From assembly GCA_903905655.1 (NCBI GenBank), contig CAIVHG010000015.1, positions 46,760-110,759 on the forward strand: 64,000 nt of DNA, written 5' to 3'. The position numbers and the translations under genes were made by a program. This document shows, piece after piece, positions 26,768-35,500 of the stretch (its first letter is position 1; every line of letters starts with the position of its first letter). This DNA comes from an uncultured beta proteobacterium. GTDB lineage: Bacteria > Pseudomonadota > Gammaproteobacteria > Burkholderiales > SG8-41. The notes below the pieces were generated by a model. It searched no databases. It saw only the letters and a list, made by a program, of their open reading frames with translations, and was not told the origin of the DNA.

Positions 26768-27037
26768 CTAGCCGACGATACCGGGGATCGAGGCGTAGAG
26801 GCGGCGCACGTAGTCGACCAGCAGCGCCGTCATCCACGGGCCGGCGAGGATCAGCGTCATGAAAATCGCCACCAGTTTCGGAATGAACGACAGGGTCATT
26901 TCATTGATTTGGGTCGCGGCCTGAAAGATGCTGACCAACAGCCCCACGGCGAGCGCGGCGAGCAACAGCGGAGCGGCAACCAGCAGCATGACGAGCATTG
27001 CCTGCTGCCCCAGTGTCATTACGCTTTCGGGAGTCAT
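26768..27037 (-). CDS. fliQ: Flagellar export gate protein FliQ
   Basis: An 89-residue protein with two membrane helices (about 13-36 and 52-75) and the family motif VGLLVSIFQAATQINEMTLSFIPK. Full length. It is separated from fliP by a 187-nt gap filled by a palindromic repeat, unlike its tightly packed neighbours. Confidence 0.95.
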   Translation of the reverse strand: MTPESVMTLGQQAMLVMLLVAAPLLLAALAVGLLVSIFQAATQINEMTLSFIPKLVAIFMTLILAGPWMTALLVDYVRRLYASIPGIVG

Positions 27038-27090
27038 GGTTTTCCTGCGTTTAACTTTCTGATTTCCGGATTAGTGACAAACCAAAGCTT

Positions 27091-27181
27091 GTCATTCCGG
27101 GGCCACGCAGTGGAACCCGGAATCCAGTAATTGAAACCCCTGGATTCCGGATTCTGCCCCCGCGGGCAGTTCCGGAATGAC
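27091..27181. repeat. REP/BIME-like palindromic repeat between fliP and fliQ
   Basis: Outer arms GTCATTCCGG (27091-27100) and CCGGAATGAC (27172-27181) are perfect complements. The inner arms CCGGAATCCAG (27117-27127) and CTGGATTCCGG (27140-27150) are too. Each half can also fold alone: ATTCCGGG with CCCGGAAT on the left, and CTGCCC with GGGCAG on the right. CTGGATTCCGG/GGAATGAC-type repeats are widespread in proteobacterial intergenic DNA. It may stabilise or attenuate the fliP-fliQ mRNA. Confidence 0.75.
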
Positions 27182-27224
27182 GATATTTGGCGATCGTTCG
27201 TTCTTTGGCTGAGGTTCATTTCGC

Positions 27225-27971
27225 TCAGGTGACAAAACTCTGGGCGAGCGAGCCGATGAGCAGCGCCCAGCCGTCGACCAGCACGAATATCATGAGCTTG
27301 AACGGCAGCGACACCATCGACGGCGACACCATCATCATGCCCATCGCCATCAGCACGCTCGCTACTACCATGTCGATCACCAGGAACGGGATGAAGACGA
27401 CGAAGCCGATCTGGAACGCGGTCTTCAGCTCGCTCGTGACGTAGGCCGGAATCAGGATCTTCATCGGCACCTGCTGCGGGTCGTCGACCTGCGCCTGTCC
27501 AAGCTTCACGAACAGCGCGAGATCGTTTCCACGCGTCTGCTTGAGCATGAAGCTGCGCAGCGGCACGCTTGCGGCGTCCAGCGCGGGCGCCAGCGCCATC
27601 TTGTTTGCCATGAACGGCTGATAGGCCTCGGTGTAGATGCGGTCCAGCACCGGCGACATCACGAACAGCGTGAGGAACAATGACAGTCCGATCACCACCT
27701 GGTTGGGCGGCGCGGACGGCGTGCCAAGCGCCTGGCGCAGCAGCGAGAGCACGATGATGATGCGCGTGAAGCTGGTCATCATCAGCAATACCGCCGGCAG
27801 AAAGGTGAGCGAGGTGAGCAGCAGCAGCGTCTGCAGGCTCAGGCTGTAGGTCTGCCCGCCGCCGCCAGTTGGCGCGCTGCTGAATGCCGGCAGCGCCGCC
27901 TGCTGCGCCCATGCCGGCGCCGCGCAGGCGCCCGCGAGGAGCGCGATCAGCATCCAGCGCCGGACGTTCAT
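27225..27971 (-). CDS. fliP: Flagellar export gate protein FliP
   Basis: A 248-residue core gate protein. The ATG at 27971 ([14 protein letters not shown]) is chosen because it begins with the expected cleavable signal peptide (cut near AWAQ) and overlaps the fliO stop as ATGA; the track's longer start is not supported. Conserved features: [29 protein letters not shown] and [24 protein letters not shown]. Confidence 0.95.
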   Translation of the reverse strand: MNVRRWMLIALLAGACAAPAWAQQAALPAFSSAPTGGGGQTYSLSLQTLLLLTSLTFLPAVLLMMTSFTRIIIVLSLLRQALGTPSAPPNQVVIGLSLFLTLFVMSPVLDRIYTEAYQPFMANKMALAPALDAASVPLRSFMLKQTRGNDLALFVKLGQAQVDDPQQVPMKILIPAYVTSELKTAFQIGFVVFIPFLVIDMVVASVLMAMGMMMVSPSMVSLPFKLMIFVLVDGWALLIGSLAQSFVT

Positions 27972-28396
27972 CGCCTGCGCTCCAAACGCTCCTTCAGCCA
28001 CGAGGCGAACGGGCGCTGTGCTCCGGTCTGCGCCGGCACCTCGGGTTTCTCGGCGAGTCGCGGCATGCGGTGCAAGGAGCGCACCGCTCCCGGCGCGACG
28101 CCGAGCACCAGCCACGTGCCGCCGATCTCGACTACCACGACGCGCTCACGCGGGCCCACTGCAGCAGCGGCCACGACGCGCAGCGCACCGCCTGAGGCGC
28201 CACCGCGCAGCGAGTAGCGTTTCAATAGGTAAGCCGCGGCGCCGATCAATGCCAGCACCACCGCCATGGCGACAAGCAGCGTGGCGATCTGGCCAGTGAC
28301 TACTCCGCTTGCGTTGGATGCGGGCTGCGCTTGCGCGAGCCGCGTGAGCGCGAGGCCGCTCGCGGCGAGCGCCAGCTTGAGGCTGCGCTTGCTCAT
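27968..28396 (-). CDS. fliO: Flagellar biosynthesis protein FliO
   Basis: A 142-residue small membrane protein that helps FliP assembly. One strong transmembrane segment ([25 protein letters not shown]) follows a possible N-terminal signal. The cytoplasmic part has the FliO-type [32 protein letters not shown]. It overlaps fliN and fliP by 4 nt each. Confidence 0.92.
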   Translation of the reverse strand: MSKRSLKLALAASGLALTRLAQAQPASNASGVVTGQIATLLVAMAVVLALIGAAAYLLKRYSLRGGASGGALRVVAAAAVGPRERVVVVEIGGTWLVLGVAPGAVRSLHRMPRLAEKPEVPAQTGAQRPFASWLKERLERRR

Positions 28397-28821
28397 CGCT
28401 TCAGTTTTTGCAGGCGCTCGGAGGGCGTGATGATGTCGGTGAGGCGGATGCCGAACTTGTCGTTGACGACGACCACTTCGCCCTGCGCGATCAGGCAGCC
28501 GTTGACCAGCACGTCCATCGGCTCGCCGGCCAGCCCGTCGAGTTCCACTACGGAACCCTGGGCGAGCTGCAGCAGGTTCTTGATCGCGATCTTGGTGCGG
28601 CCCAGCTCGACCGTAAGCTGCACCGGGATATCGAGGATCATGTCGATGTCGTTGTGCGTGCCGGGCTTGGCGGCCGGCGCCGAAAACTGCTCGAACACCG
28701 GCGCATTGATGGCGAGCGCGTTTTCCGGCGCACTCGTCGCGACCGGCGCCGCCTGTTCCTCCATGGCGGCGGCCCAGCTGTCCGCTGAAACCTGTTCTTC
28801 TGCTGCGGTTTGGGTCATCAC
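28393..28821 (-). CDS. fliN: Flagellar motor switch protein FliN
   Basis: A 142-residue C-ring protein. The C-terminal SpoA domain (about 60-137) is clear: LDIPVQLTVELGRTKIAIKNLLQLAQGSVVELD, with DVLVNGCLIAQGEVVVVNDKFGIRLTDI after it. The N-terminal 55 residues are Ala/Glu-rich and probably flexible. Confidence 0.96.
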   Translation of the reverse strand: MMTQTAAEEQVSADSWAAAMEEQAAPVATSAPENALAINAPVFEQFSAPAAKPGTHNDIDMILDIPVQLTVELGRTKIAIKNLLQLAQGSVVELDGLAGEPMDVLVNGCLIAQGEVVVVNDKFGIRLTDIITPSERLQKLKR

Positions 28822-28830
28822 TTTCTCCTG

Positions 28831-29820
28831 TTAACTCTCGCCTGCGCTGCTGGGCAGCAGCTGCTCGACTTTAAGGGCGTATTGGCCGTTGGAGACGCCG
28901 TAGATGCACTCCATCACCGGCACGCTGTCGACTTCGGCTACCATCGGCTGCGGAATCTCGAGCGCGATGACGTCGCCCACCTTGGTTGCCAGCAACTGCT
29001 CCAGCGTAAGCCGTGCATGGCCGAGGTTGGCCACGAGCTCGACCTCCGCGCTTTGCACCTGCTTGGAGAGCAGGCGCACCCAGCGCTTGTCGACCTCCAT
29101 GTGGTCGGCCTGCATGCTGCTGTAGAGCACGTCGCGTATCGGCTCGAGCATGGCGTACGGCATGCAGATGTGAAGTTCACCGCCATCGCCGCCAAATTCG
29201 ATTGTGAAGGTGGTGACGATGACGACCTCATTGGGCGTCGCGATATTCGCAAACTGGGTGTTCATTTCGGAGCGCATGAACTCGAACTTCAGGGGCGAGA
29301 CCGGCGCCCACGATTTCTCGAGTTCCGCAAACACAATGTCGAGCGTGCGCTGCACGATGCGTTGTTCGGTGGCGGTAAAATCGCGTCCTTCGACGCGCAT
29401 GTGCACCTGCCCATTGCCGCCGAACAGCTTGTCGACCACCAGGAACACCAGGCTGGGATCGAAAATGAAAAGCGCGTTTCCGCGCAGCGGCTTCACCTGC
29501 ACCAGGTTCAGGTTGGTCGGCACCGGCAGGTTGCGGATGAACTCGCTGTATTTGATCACCCGCACCGGGCCCACCGTGATGTCGGCGCTGCGGCGCACGT
29601 AATTGAACAGGCCCAGCCGCAGCAGGCGCGCGAAGCGCGCATTGATGAGCTCGAGCGTCGGCATGCGGCCGCGCACGATGCGCTCCTGGGTCGCGAGGTT
29701 GTACGGACGCACGCCGTCAGCGGGCGGCAGCGGCTTCGCTACCTCGGGCTCACCGGCGACTCCGTTGAGCAGCGCGTCGACTTCGTCCTGGGAGAGTATC
29801 TCTGTGCTCATCGCCGTCAC
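28831..29820 (-). CDS. fliM: Flagellar motor switch protein FliM
   Basis: A 329-residue C-ring protein. The N-terminal CheY-P-binding motif is intact (EILSQDEVDALLNGV), followed by the FliM middle domain (NLATQERIVRGRMPTLELINARFARLLR) and the C-terminal SpoA domain (about 250-325). It overlaps fliL by 4 nt. It responds to CheY encoded in the che operon at the right end. Confidence 0.97.
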   Translation of the reverse strand: MTAMSTEILSQDEVDALLNGVAGEPEVAKPLPPADGVRPYNLATQERIVRGRMPTLELINARFARLLRLGLFNYVRRSADITVGPVRVIKYSEFIRNLPVPTNLNLVQVKPLRGNALFIFDPSLVFLVVDKLFGGNGQVHMRVEGRDFTATEQRIVQRTLDIVFAELEKSWAPVSPLKFEFMRSEMNTQFANIATPNEVVIVTTFTIEFGGDGGELHICMPYAMLEPIRDVLYSSMQADHMEVDKRWVRLLSKQVQSAEVELVANLGHARLTLEQLLATKVGDVIALEIPQPMVAEVDSVPVMECIYGVSNGQYALKVEQLLPSSAGES

Positions 29821-30515
29821 TGGATGATGAAGGAGGTAAACAGCACGCCTAGCACCGGCCCGTTGCGAGTGGGAGCTGCAGCGGGCGTCTCAGCAGTCGC
29901 GGTCTGCGGCGTGGCGCTGTCCGCCGGCGGCGTTGGCGCGGGTGCGGCCGCGTCTCCCACGGCTGCCACGCTCTCGCTGGCGCTCGCGCCGTCTGCGCTC
30001 GCCGCTGCCGGCGGCTGCGCGGCAGGCGTCTCGGCGGGTTTCGAATTTTCGCCGTCGCGCGGCTCGATGATCGCGTTGACGTGTAGCGCGATGTCGTCGG
30101 CCAGCCTCTTCTTGCCCTCGACCTTAAGCAGTTCCGATGCTTTGCGCGCCGAGAGCAGCAGCAGTATGCTGTTGCGCAGCTCCGGCATGTGCTGCTTGAG
30201 CGCGTCTGCGCTGGTGTCATTTATCATTTTCAGGGTGATCCCGACCTGCAGGAACTGCGGGTTGTCCTCCAGCTTCAGATTGACGGTGAATGGCTCCAGC
30301 ACGAGGTAGATCGGCTTGTCCGCCGCTTTGGGCGCCTCTGCCGCCACGCTGGGCCGCATGTACCAATAGAGGACTGCGCTCAGGATGCAAAGGAGCCCGA
30401 CACCAGCCACCGCGATGCGTTTCCACGGCCGTGCTGCGGGCGGCGCAGCGGCGCCCGCGTCCTTGAGCTTATCCGCATCCTTTTGAGTCTCTTTCTTGAG
30501 CGCGCTTACTGCCAT
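29817..30515 (-). CDS. fliL: Flagellar basal-body protein FliL with Ala/Pro-rich insert
   Basis: A 232-residue stator-associated membrane protein. The membrane helix is at about 31-52 and the stomatin-like periplasmic domain spans about 68-150 (YLVLEPFTVNLKLEDNPQFLQVGITLKM). A low-complexity Ala/Pro/Thr stretch of about 60 residues (about 155-215) then separates it from the conserved C-terminus VLFTSFIIQ. Most FliL proteins are about 155-180 aa, so this insert is unusual. A candidate FlhDC promoter lies upstream. Confidence 0.93.
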   Translation of the reverse strand: MAVSALKKETQKDADKLKDAGAAAPPAARPWKRIAVAGVGLLCILSAVLYWYMRPSVAAEAPKAADKPIYLVLEPFTVNLKLEDNPQFLQVGITLKMINDTSADALKQHMPELRNSILLLLSARKASELLKVEGKKRLADDIALHVNAIIEPRDGENSKPAETPAAQPPAAASADGASASESVAAVGDAAAPAPTPPADSATPQTATAETPAAAPTRNGPVLGVLFTSFIIQ

Positions 30516-30547
30516 GATGCTAGATGCCTGAAACTGTGCTGTGGCTT

Positions 30548-30608
30548 ATTATCGCGGGCCGCATGCGCATGGATATTGCGAAATAGGGTGTGCAATTGGA
30601 GCCTGCTT
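30548..30608 (-). promoter_or_regulatory. Candidate FlhDC-dependent promoter of fliLMNOPQR
   Basis: Reading the minus strand: AAGCAGGC, 12 nt, CCCTATTT, 27 nt, GATAAT. Half 2 matches CGCTATTT at 7 of 8 and the -10 matches 5 of 6, at exactly the spacing seen at flgB and fliE. The -10 ends 32 nt before the fliL ATG. Confidence 0.5.
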
Positions 30609-30621
30609 TGCGGGTTGCAAA

Positions 30622-31944
30622 TCACGCGTATAGATCCACCATGCCGCTGCTGCCCACGATGCGGCGCGGCGCATCGTGGGCAGCCGGGAGAGCCGCGGCC
30701 GCGAACTCGATGTTGGGGCGAGCGGGGGCCGGCTGTGCATAGGCGCGCTGGTCGCGTGGGCTGTCGGAGGTGACGCTCGCGTTGCCAAGCGTGATCCCGC
30801 TCTCTGCGAGCACTTCGCGCAAGCGCGGCAATCCGGACTCGAGCGCATCGCGCACTTCGCTGTGCGGGGAGGTAAACACCGCGCTCGTCTGGTTGCCGTC
30901 CATCGTCAGCCTGATATCGAGCGGCCCCAGTTGCGGCGGGTTGATGTGCATCTCGGCGACATGTTGCCTGGCGCCGATCATCCACGCCAGTTTGGGCGCG
31001 GCTTCGTCGGCCCAGGCCGGGTGCATGATCGGAGTCGCAATCTCGATTCGCGATACTGCGTGGGCGCCGGCAGAAGCGCTGACTGCGGCCTGCACATAGG
31101 CAGGCAGCGCTGGCGCTGCGTGCTGCTTGTCCGTTTCGGCAGAGATCGTCGCAGGCATCATTTCGAACGGCAGCGGCGTGCCGGCCGCTGACTGAACCCG
31201 CATCGGCGCTACCACCAGATGAGCGCCATTATCGGTGCCGGCATCACCTGCTGCCATCGATTGCAGCGCTGAGGCGGCTGGAGCGTATGCGGGCGGCGGC
31301 GCCGCGTGCGCTGAATCATCGAGCACGCTGTTCTTTGCATCAGTCATCTGAAACACGGCGCCGGCTACGTCCGCACGGCGTGCACCCGCCGCATGCGGAG
31401 TGGCGTCAGCGGATGGCGGCGCTTCATCCCCAGGCTGCATCGGGGCCGCCGCAATACCGGCTGCCCGCGCGAGCGCAGTAGCGGAGCCTGCGGCAGGCGC
31501 ACGCACGGGGGTACTGGTGGGCGGGCTTGCGAGCGTTGCGGTTGCGTTCGATGCGATCACGCCGGGCATCCCAGGGAGCGCCGCGCATACCGAGGGATCA
31601 GGCGCATCGTCGTCCGCATGCATATCCGTGGTGGCGCGCTCGTTGCAGGGGACTTCGGTATCGGTCTGCGGCGCAAGCAGCGGTGGTAACGCGGCGAGCG
31701 TTATTGCCGCACCGACTTCGTCGGCGTTGTCGTTGAGCGCCGCAGCGGCACCGGGGTTCGCTGCCCGCGCCGTGAATTCGACGCCATCGGGCGCGACGAC
31801 CGCGCGGCCTTTCATCTGCAGCGCAAGCAGTTTCCCGAACCCATCGGCCGGCAGCGTCGCGCTGGCGTCGCTGGCAGCGGCGTCGCACGCCGCAGCGCCG
31901 GAGTTAGGCGCAAGATTGTTTGCGATCGGAAGCAGAGTGGTCAT
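30622..31944 (-). CDS. fliK: Flagellar hook-length control protein FliK
   Basis: A 440-residue molecular ruler. The N-terminal 310 residues are Ala-rich and poorly conserved. The C-terminal Flg_hook domain (about 320-405) has HVAEMHINPPQLGPLDIRLTMD and VRDALESGLPRLREVLAESG, which binds FlhB to switch export. It lies between fliJ and fliL. A second FliK-type gene is found at 39006. Confidence 0.9.
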   Translation of the reverse strand: MTTLLPIANNLAPNSGAAACDAAASDASATLPADGFGKLLALQMKGRAVVAPDGVEFTARAANPGAAAALNDNADEVGAAITLAALPPLLAPQTDTEVPCNERATTDMHADDDAPDPSVCAALPGMPGVIASNATATLASPPTSTPVRAPAAGSATALARAAGIAAAPMQPGDEAPPSADATPHAAGARRADVAGAVFQMTDAKNSVLDDSAHAAPPPAYAPAASALQSMAAGDAGTDNGAHLVVAPMRVQSAAGTPLPFEMMPATISAETDKQHAAPALPAYVQAAVSASAGAHAVSRIEIATPIMHPAWADEAAPKLAWMIGARQHVAEMHINPPQLGPLDIRLTMDGNQTSAVFTSPHSEVRDALESGLPRLREVLAESGITLGNASVTSDSPRDQRAYAQPAPARPNIEFAAAALPAAHDAPRRIVGSSGMVDLYA

Positions 31945-31985
31945 AGGTGCTCCTTCGTTGTAGAACCAGGGGCGCGCTGGGGGTC

Positions 31986-32436
31986 TTAGCGGTGGGATTG
32001 CAGCTTGCCGTAGGAGGCACGGCTCGCCAGTTCGTCCTGCTGCTTTTGCTCGTGTCTCATCTCATTGCGCAGTTCGGCCAGTGCGTGGCGCTGCGAGAGC
32101 GTGTCGAATGCCTGTGCCTTACGCTGCTTGAGCTGCCATTCCTCGCGCGCGCTCGGCGCGGGCGAGGGTTTCGGTGACTGCCGCCCGCTGCTGCAGAATC
32201 GCTTCTTCGAGCTTTTGCATGAAGTCGTGGAAGTTTCTGAGCGCGCTGGCGTCTAGCCCGCCAGTGCTGCGATGGCGCAGCCTGGCCTGATAGTCGGCGC
32301 GGTACTGGAGCAGCAGGTCGAGCTTTTGCTGCTGCTGTTGCAGCAGGCGATTGTGCGTGCCCAGACTGACGGCAGCGGTGTGCGTCTCGGTCTGCGCAAT
32401 TTCAAGCAGCGGCTGCAGTGTGAATTTGCGGGTCAT
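31986..32436 (-). pseudogene. fliJ: fliJ, flagellar export protein, split by a frameshift
   Basis: The first 100 residues (MTRKFTLQPLLEIAQ... to LARAERAR) match FliJ, the coiled-coil export ATPase stalk, but this frame stops at 32119 (105 aa). The rest of FliJ continues in another frame from about 32152 to a stop at 31986: REEWQLKQRKAQAFDTL, then EQKQQDELASRASYG. The shift falls on a CG dinucleotide run (32144-32152). Adding one CG restores a single 150-codon reading frame, the normal FliJ length (about 147). It may be a sequencing or assembly error, a real mutation, or slippage. It sits 25 nt after fliI. Confidence 0.85.
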
Positions 32437-32461
32437 GTTGTGCCTGCCCTTCCTCTTGCGG

Positions 32462-33919
32462 TTAGCTAGTGACGGCGATCGTGCGCAGGGCGGCGACCGA
32501 GTCGGCGTAGCTCGTGCGCTGGTTCATGTTCTGCTGCAAATAGGTTTCCATCTGCGGACGCAGTGCGATCGCGTCGTCGAGCAGGGGATCGGTTCCGGCC
32601 GCGTACGCGCCCACGCTGATGAGATCGCGGTTGCGCTGGTGCCTGGAGTAGAGCGCCTTGAAGCGGCGCACCGCTTCGAACTGCGGGCCGTCGATCAGAC
32701 TGTTGAGGGCGCGGCTGATCGAACTGCCGACGTCGATGGCCGGGTAATGCCCCTGATCGGCGAGCGTGCGTGAGAGCACGATGTGACCGTCGAGGATCGA
32801 GCGCGCGCAGTCTGCGACCGGGTCCTGCGGGTCGTCGCCTTCGGTAAGCACCGTATAGAAGGCAGTGATCGAGCCGCCGCCGCGGCTGGCGTTGCCGGCG
32901 CGCTCGACCAGTTGCGGCAGGCGCGCAAACACCGAAGGCGGATAGCCCTTGGTGGCGGGCGGCTCGCCGATCGCGAGTGCGATCTCACGCTGGGCCATCG
33001 CGTAACGCGTGAGCGAATCCATGATCAGCAGCACGTGGCGGCCCTGGTCGCGAAAGTATTCTGCGATCGCAGTGGCATAGTTCGCGCCCTGCAGCCGCAT
33101 GAGGGGGCTGGTATCGGCGGGTGCGGCCACCACCACCGAGCGCGCGAGCCCGTCTACGCCCAGGATGTTTTCGATGAATTCCTTCACTTCGCGTCCACGC
33201 TCCCCGATCAGGCCGACCACGATTACGTCGGCGCTGGTAAAGCGTGCCATCATGCCGAGCAGCACGCTCTTGCCGACGCCGCTACCTGCAAACAATCCCA
33301 TGCGCTGGCCGCGCCCGACGGTCAGCAGCCCGTTGATCGCACGCACGCCGACGTCGAGCACGGTATTGATCGGAGCGCGCTCCAGCGGATTGAGCGGCCG
33401 GCTGTGCAGCGAGACGTTGCGCTCGCGCGAAAGCGGTCCCAGGCGGTCGAGCGGCGTCCCGGCGCTGTCCAGCACGCGGCCGAGGAGCGCCGGACCGACC
33501 GGCGCGTGCTTCGCCTGGTCGTCGCTGCGCCGGCGCGGGTGCGCGGGCGCGTTGAGGCACAGCCGTTCAGGGGTTCGCGCCACTGGCGTGACCAGCGCGC
33601 TCGAGGTCAGCCCGTGCACGTCGGTGAGCGGCATCAGGAACAGGCGCTCGTCGGAAAAGCCGACGACTTCCGCTTCGACGCTCTCGCCGGAGGGCGCCGC
33701 AACGCGGCAGCAGTTGCCCATCGCGAGCTTGAGCCCTGCCGCCTCGAGCACCAGGCCCGCGACTCGCGTCAGCTTGCCGCTGATGAGCAGCGGATCGGTC
33801 GCGGCGATTACGCCGCGGCAGGCTTGCAGGAATGTCGCTGCTGCGCGCGCGCTTTGCGCGTGCTCGACGGGCATTTCCAGCGCCGTGTCCCGGGATTGCA
33901 CTGCGCTTACTCCAGCCAT
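32462..33919 (-). CDS. fliI: Flagellum-specific ATPase FliI
   Basis: A 485-residue type III export ATPase. Walker [12 protein letters not shown], Walker [41 protein letters not shown] region, and the [13 protein letters not shown]-like [14 protein letters not shown] are all intact. The N-terminal extension of about 30 residues is variable. Its start overlaps fliH by 13 nt. Confidence 0.96.
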   Translation of the reverse strand: MAGVSAVQSRDTALEMPVEHAQSARAAATFLQACRGVIAATDPLLISGKLTRVAGLVLEAAGLKLAMGNCCRVAAPSGESVEAEVVGFSDERLFLMPLTDVHGLTSSALVTPVARTPERLCLNAPAHPRRRSDDQAKHAPVGPALLGRVLDSAGTPLDRLGPLSRERNVSLHSRPLNPLERAPINTVLDVGVRAINGLLTVGRGQRMGLFAGSGVGKSVLLGMMARFTSADVIVVGLIGERGREVKEFIENILGVDGLARSVVVAAPADTSPLMRLQGANYATAIAEYFRDQGRHVLLIMDSLTRYAMAQREIALAIGEPPATKGYPPSVFARLPQLVERAGNASRGGGSITAFYTVLTEGDDPQDPVADCARSILDGHIVLSRTLADQGHYPAIDVGSSISRALNSLIDGPQFEAVRRFKALYSRHQRNRDLISVGAYAAGTDPLLDDAIALRPQMETYLQQNMNQRTSYADSVAALRTIAVTS

Positions 33920-34518
33920 AGACTGTTCCTCCCTAGAGCACGCACTATCTGCTGCCAGCGCGTGGCGAGTGTGGCGTCGACTTCGCTCGCGGCACTTTGC
34001 AGCGAGCAGCCGCCGCGTGCGATGGTTTCGTCTTCGATGATCTTGCAGCCCACCGCCTCGACCTGCCGCGCGAGATGCTCTCGCACGATCGCGGCATCCG
34101 CCGGATTCAGCGAAATGGTCGCCTGCGACAGCGGCTTGGCGATGCGTGCCAGCGCGTCTTCGACCACCGGGATGATGAGTTCGCGCCGCACCAGCAGACC
34201 CTGGCGTACCATCTGGCGCGCGATCTCGAGCGCGAGGTCGAGCAGGTCGTCGCTCAGGCTTTGGTCAAGTTCGGCGCCCCTCAGCCTGAAGCTCGCCAGC
34301 AGTTCGGCGAGGCTTGCGTCGTCGGTAGACGCCTTCTGCAATCCGGCGCGCAGCCCGTCGTCGTAGCCTGCGCGATAAGCCGTTTGCTGGATCTGCGCCA
34401 CCGCGACGGCCGTCTCTGCGGCGGGCGCCGCCGCGGGCGCTGGGGGCGGATCGAACGCGTGCAGCTTCCAGCGATGATAGGAGGAGAGCTGTTCCTTGGG
34501 GATGAGCGGGCTAGACAT
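33907..34518 (-). CDS. fliH: Flagellar export regulator FliH
   Basis: A 203-residue cytoplasmic stalk protein that binds FliI and FliN. The N-terminal [14 protein letters not shown] is the family start. The central helix and the C-terminal domain ([32 protein letters not shown]) are typical. It overlaps fliG by 8 nt and fliI by 13 nt. Confidence 0.93.
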   Translation of the reverse strand: MSSPLIPKEQLSSYHRWKLHAFDPPPAPAAAPAAETAVAVAQIQQTAYRAGYDDGLRAGLQKASTDDASLAELLASFRLRGAELDQSLSDDLLDLALEIARQMVRQGLLVRRELIIPVVEDALARIAKPLSQATISLNPADAAIVREHLARQVEAVGCKIIEDETIARGGCSLQSAASEVDATLATRWQQIVRALGRNSLWLE

Positions 34519-35500
34519 AAGCTTCGTCCGCTTTGCCGCCGATGACGATCTGGCCTTCGTTCGCCAGCCGGTGCACGATGCCCAGGATTTCCTTCTGCTG
34601 CGCCTCGACCTCGGAGACGCGCACTGGGCCCTTCGCCTCCAGATCTTCCTGCAGCGCTTCGCCGGCGCGCTGCGACATGTTCTTCAGTATCTTTTCGCGC
34701 AGCGTTTCCGACGATCCTTTGAGCGCAAGGATCAGCGAATCGGTTTGGGTTTCGCGCAGCAGCAGCTGGATCGCCTTGTCGTCGAGCGCGAGCAGGTCTT
34801 CCCACACAAACAGCTCGTCGACGATCTTTTGCGCGAGGTCGGCATTGGCTTCCTTCACCGTGTCGATGATCGCGGCTTCCTGCGCGGTCGGCATCAGGTT
34901 CAGTATCTCAGCCGCCGCGCGCACGCCGCCCAGGGTGTTGTTGTTCACGGTTCTGCTGCCTGCCAGAAAGTTGTTCAGCACTTCGTTCAGTTCCTGCAGC
35001 GCAGAGGGCTGGATGTTGTCCAGCGTCGCGATGCGCAGCAGCACGTCTCCGCGCAGTCGCTCGGTCATCAGCGCGAGTATTTCAGAGGCCTGATCGCGTT
35101 CCAGGTGCACGAGAATGGTGGCGATGATCTGCGGGTGTTCGTTCTTGAGCAATTCCGCGACTGCGCCCGGATCCATCCACTTGAGTCCGTCGATGCCGCT
35201 GGTGTCGTGATCCTGATTGATGCGTGCGATGAGGTTCGCGGATTTGTCGTCTCCCAGCGCCTTTTTGAGAACGTTGCGTATGTAGTGCTCCGAGCCGACT
35301 GCCGTCTGCTTGTCAGCGATCTTGCAGAAGTCTTCCATCACGCTCTTCATTTCGGCGCGCGATACGGTCTTCAGCTCAGCCATCGCGAGCCCGATCTTCT
35401 GCACTTCGCGCGGGTCGAGCTGCTTGAGCACTTCGGCGGCCTCGTCCTCGCCGATCGACAACAGGAGGATCGCGCTGCGATTGATGCCGTCACTTGCCAT
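34511..35500 (-). CDS. fliG: Flagellar motor switch protein FliG
   Basis: A 329-residue rotor protein that takes torque from MotA. The ATG at 35500 (MASDGINRSAILLLSIGEDEAAEVLKQL) is used; the longer track start extends into fliF. The middle EHPQ motif (NEHPQIIATILVHLE) and the C-terminal charged torque residues are present (SQRA, LQEDLE, PVR). It overlaps fliF by 11 nt. Confidence 0.96.
   Translation of the reverse strand: MASDGINRSAILLLSIGEDEAAEVLKQLDPREVQKIGLAMAELKTVSRAEMKSVMEDFCKIADKQTAVGSEHYIRNVLKKALGDDKSANLIARINQDHDTSGIDGLKWMDPGAVAELLKNEHPQIIATILVHLERDQASEILALMTERLRGDVLLRIATLDNIQPSALQELNEVLNNFLAGSRTVNNNTLGGVRAAAEILNLMPTAQEAAIIDTVKEANADLAQKIVDELFVWEDLLALDDKAIQLLLRETQTDSLILALKGSSETLREKILKNMSQRAGEALQEDLEAKGPVRVSEVEAQQKEILGIVHRLANEGQIVIGGKADEAYV

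Noticed and set aside
28810-30309. 499-aa plus-strand ORF opposite fliM and fliL
   Set aside because: Antisense to well-supported genes; His/Gln/Arg-rich with no domain.
32783-34366. 527-aa plus-strand ORF opposite fliI and fliH
   Set aside because: Shadow ORF over an intact ATPase gene.
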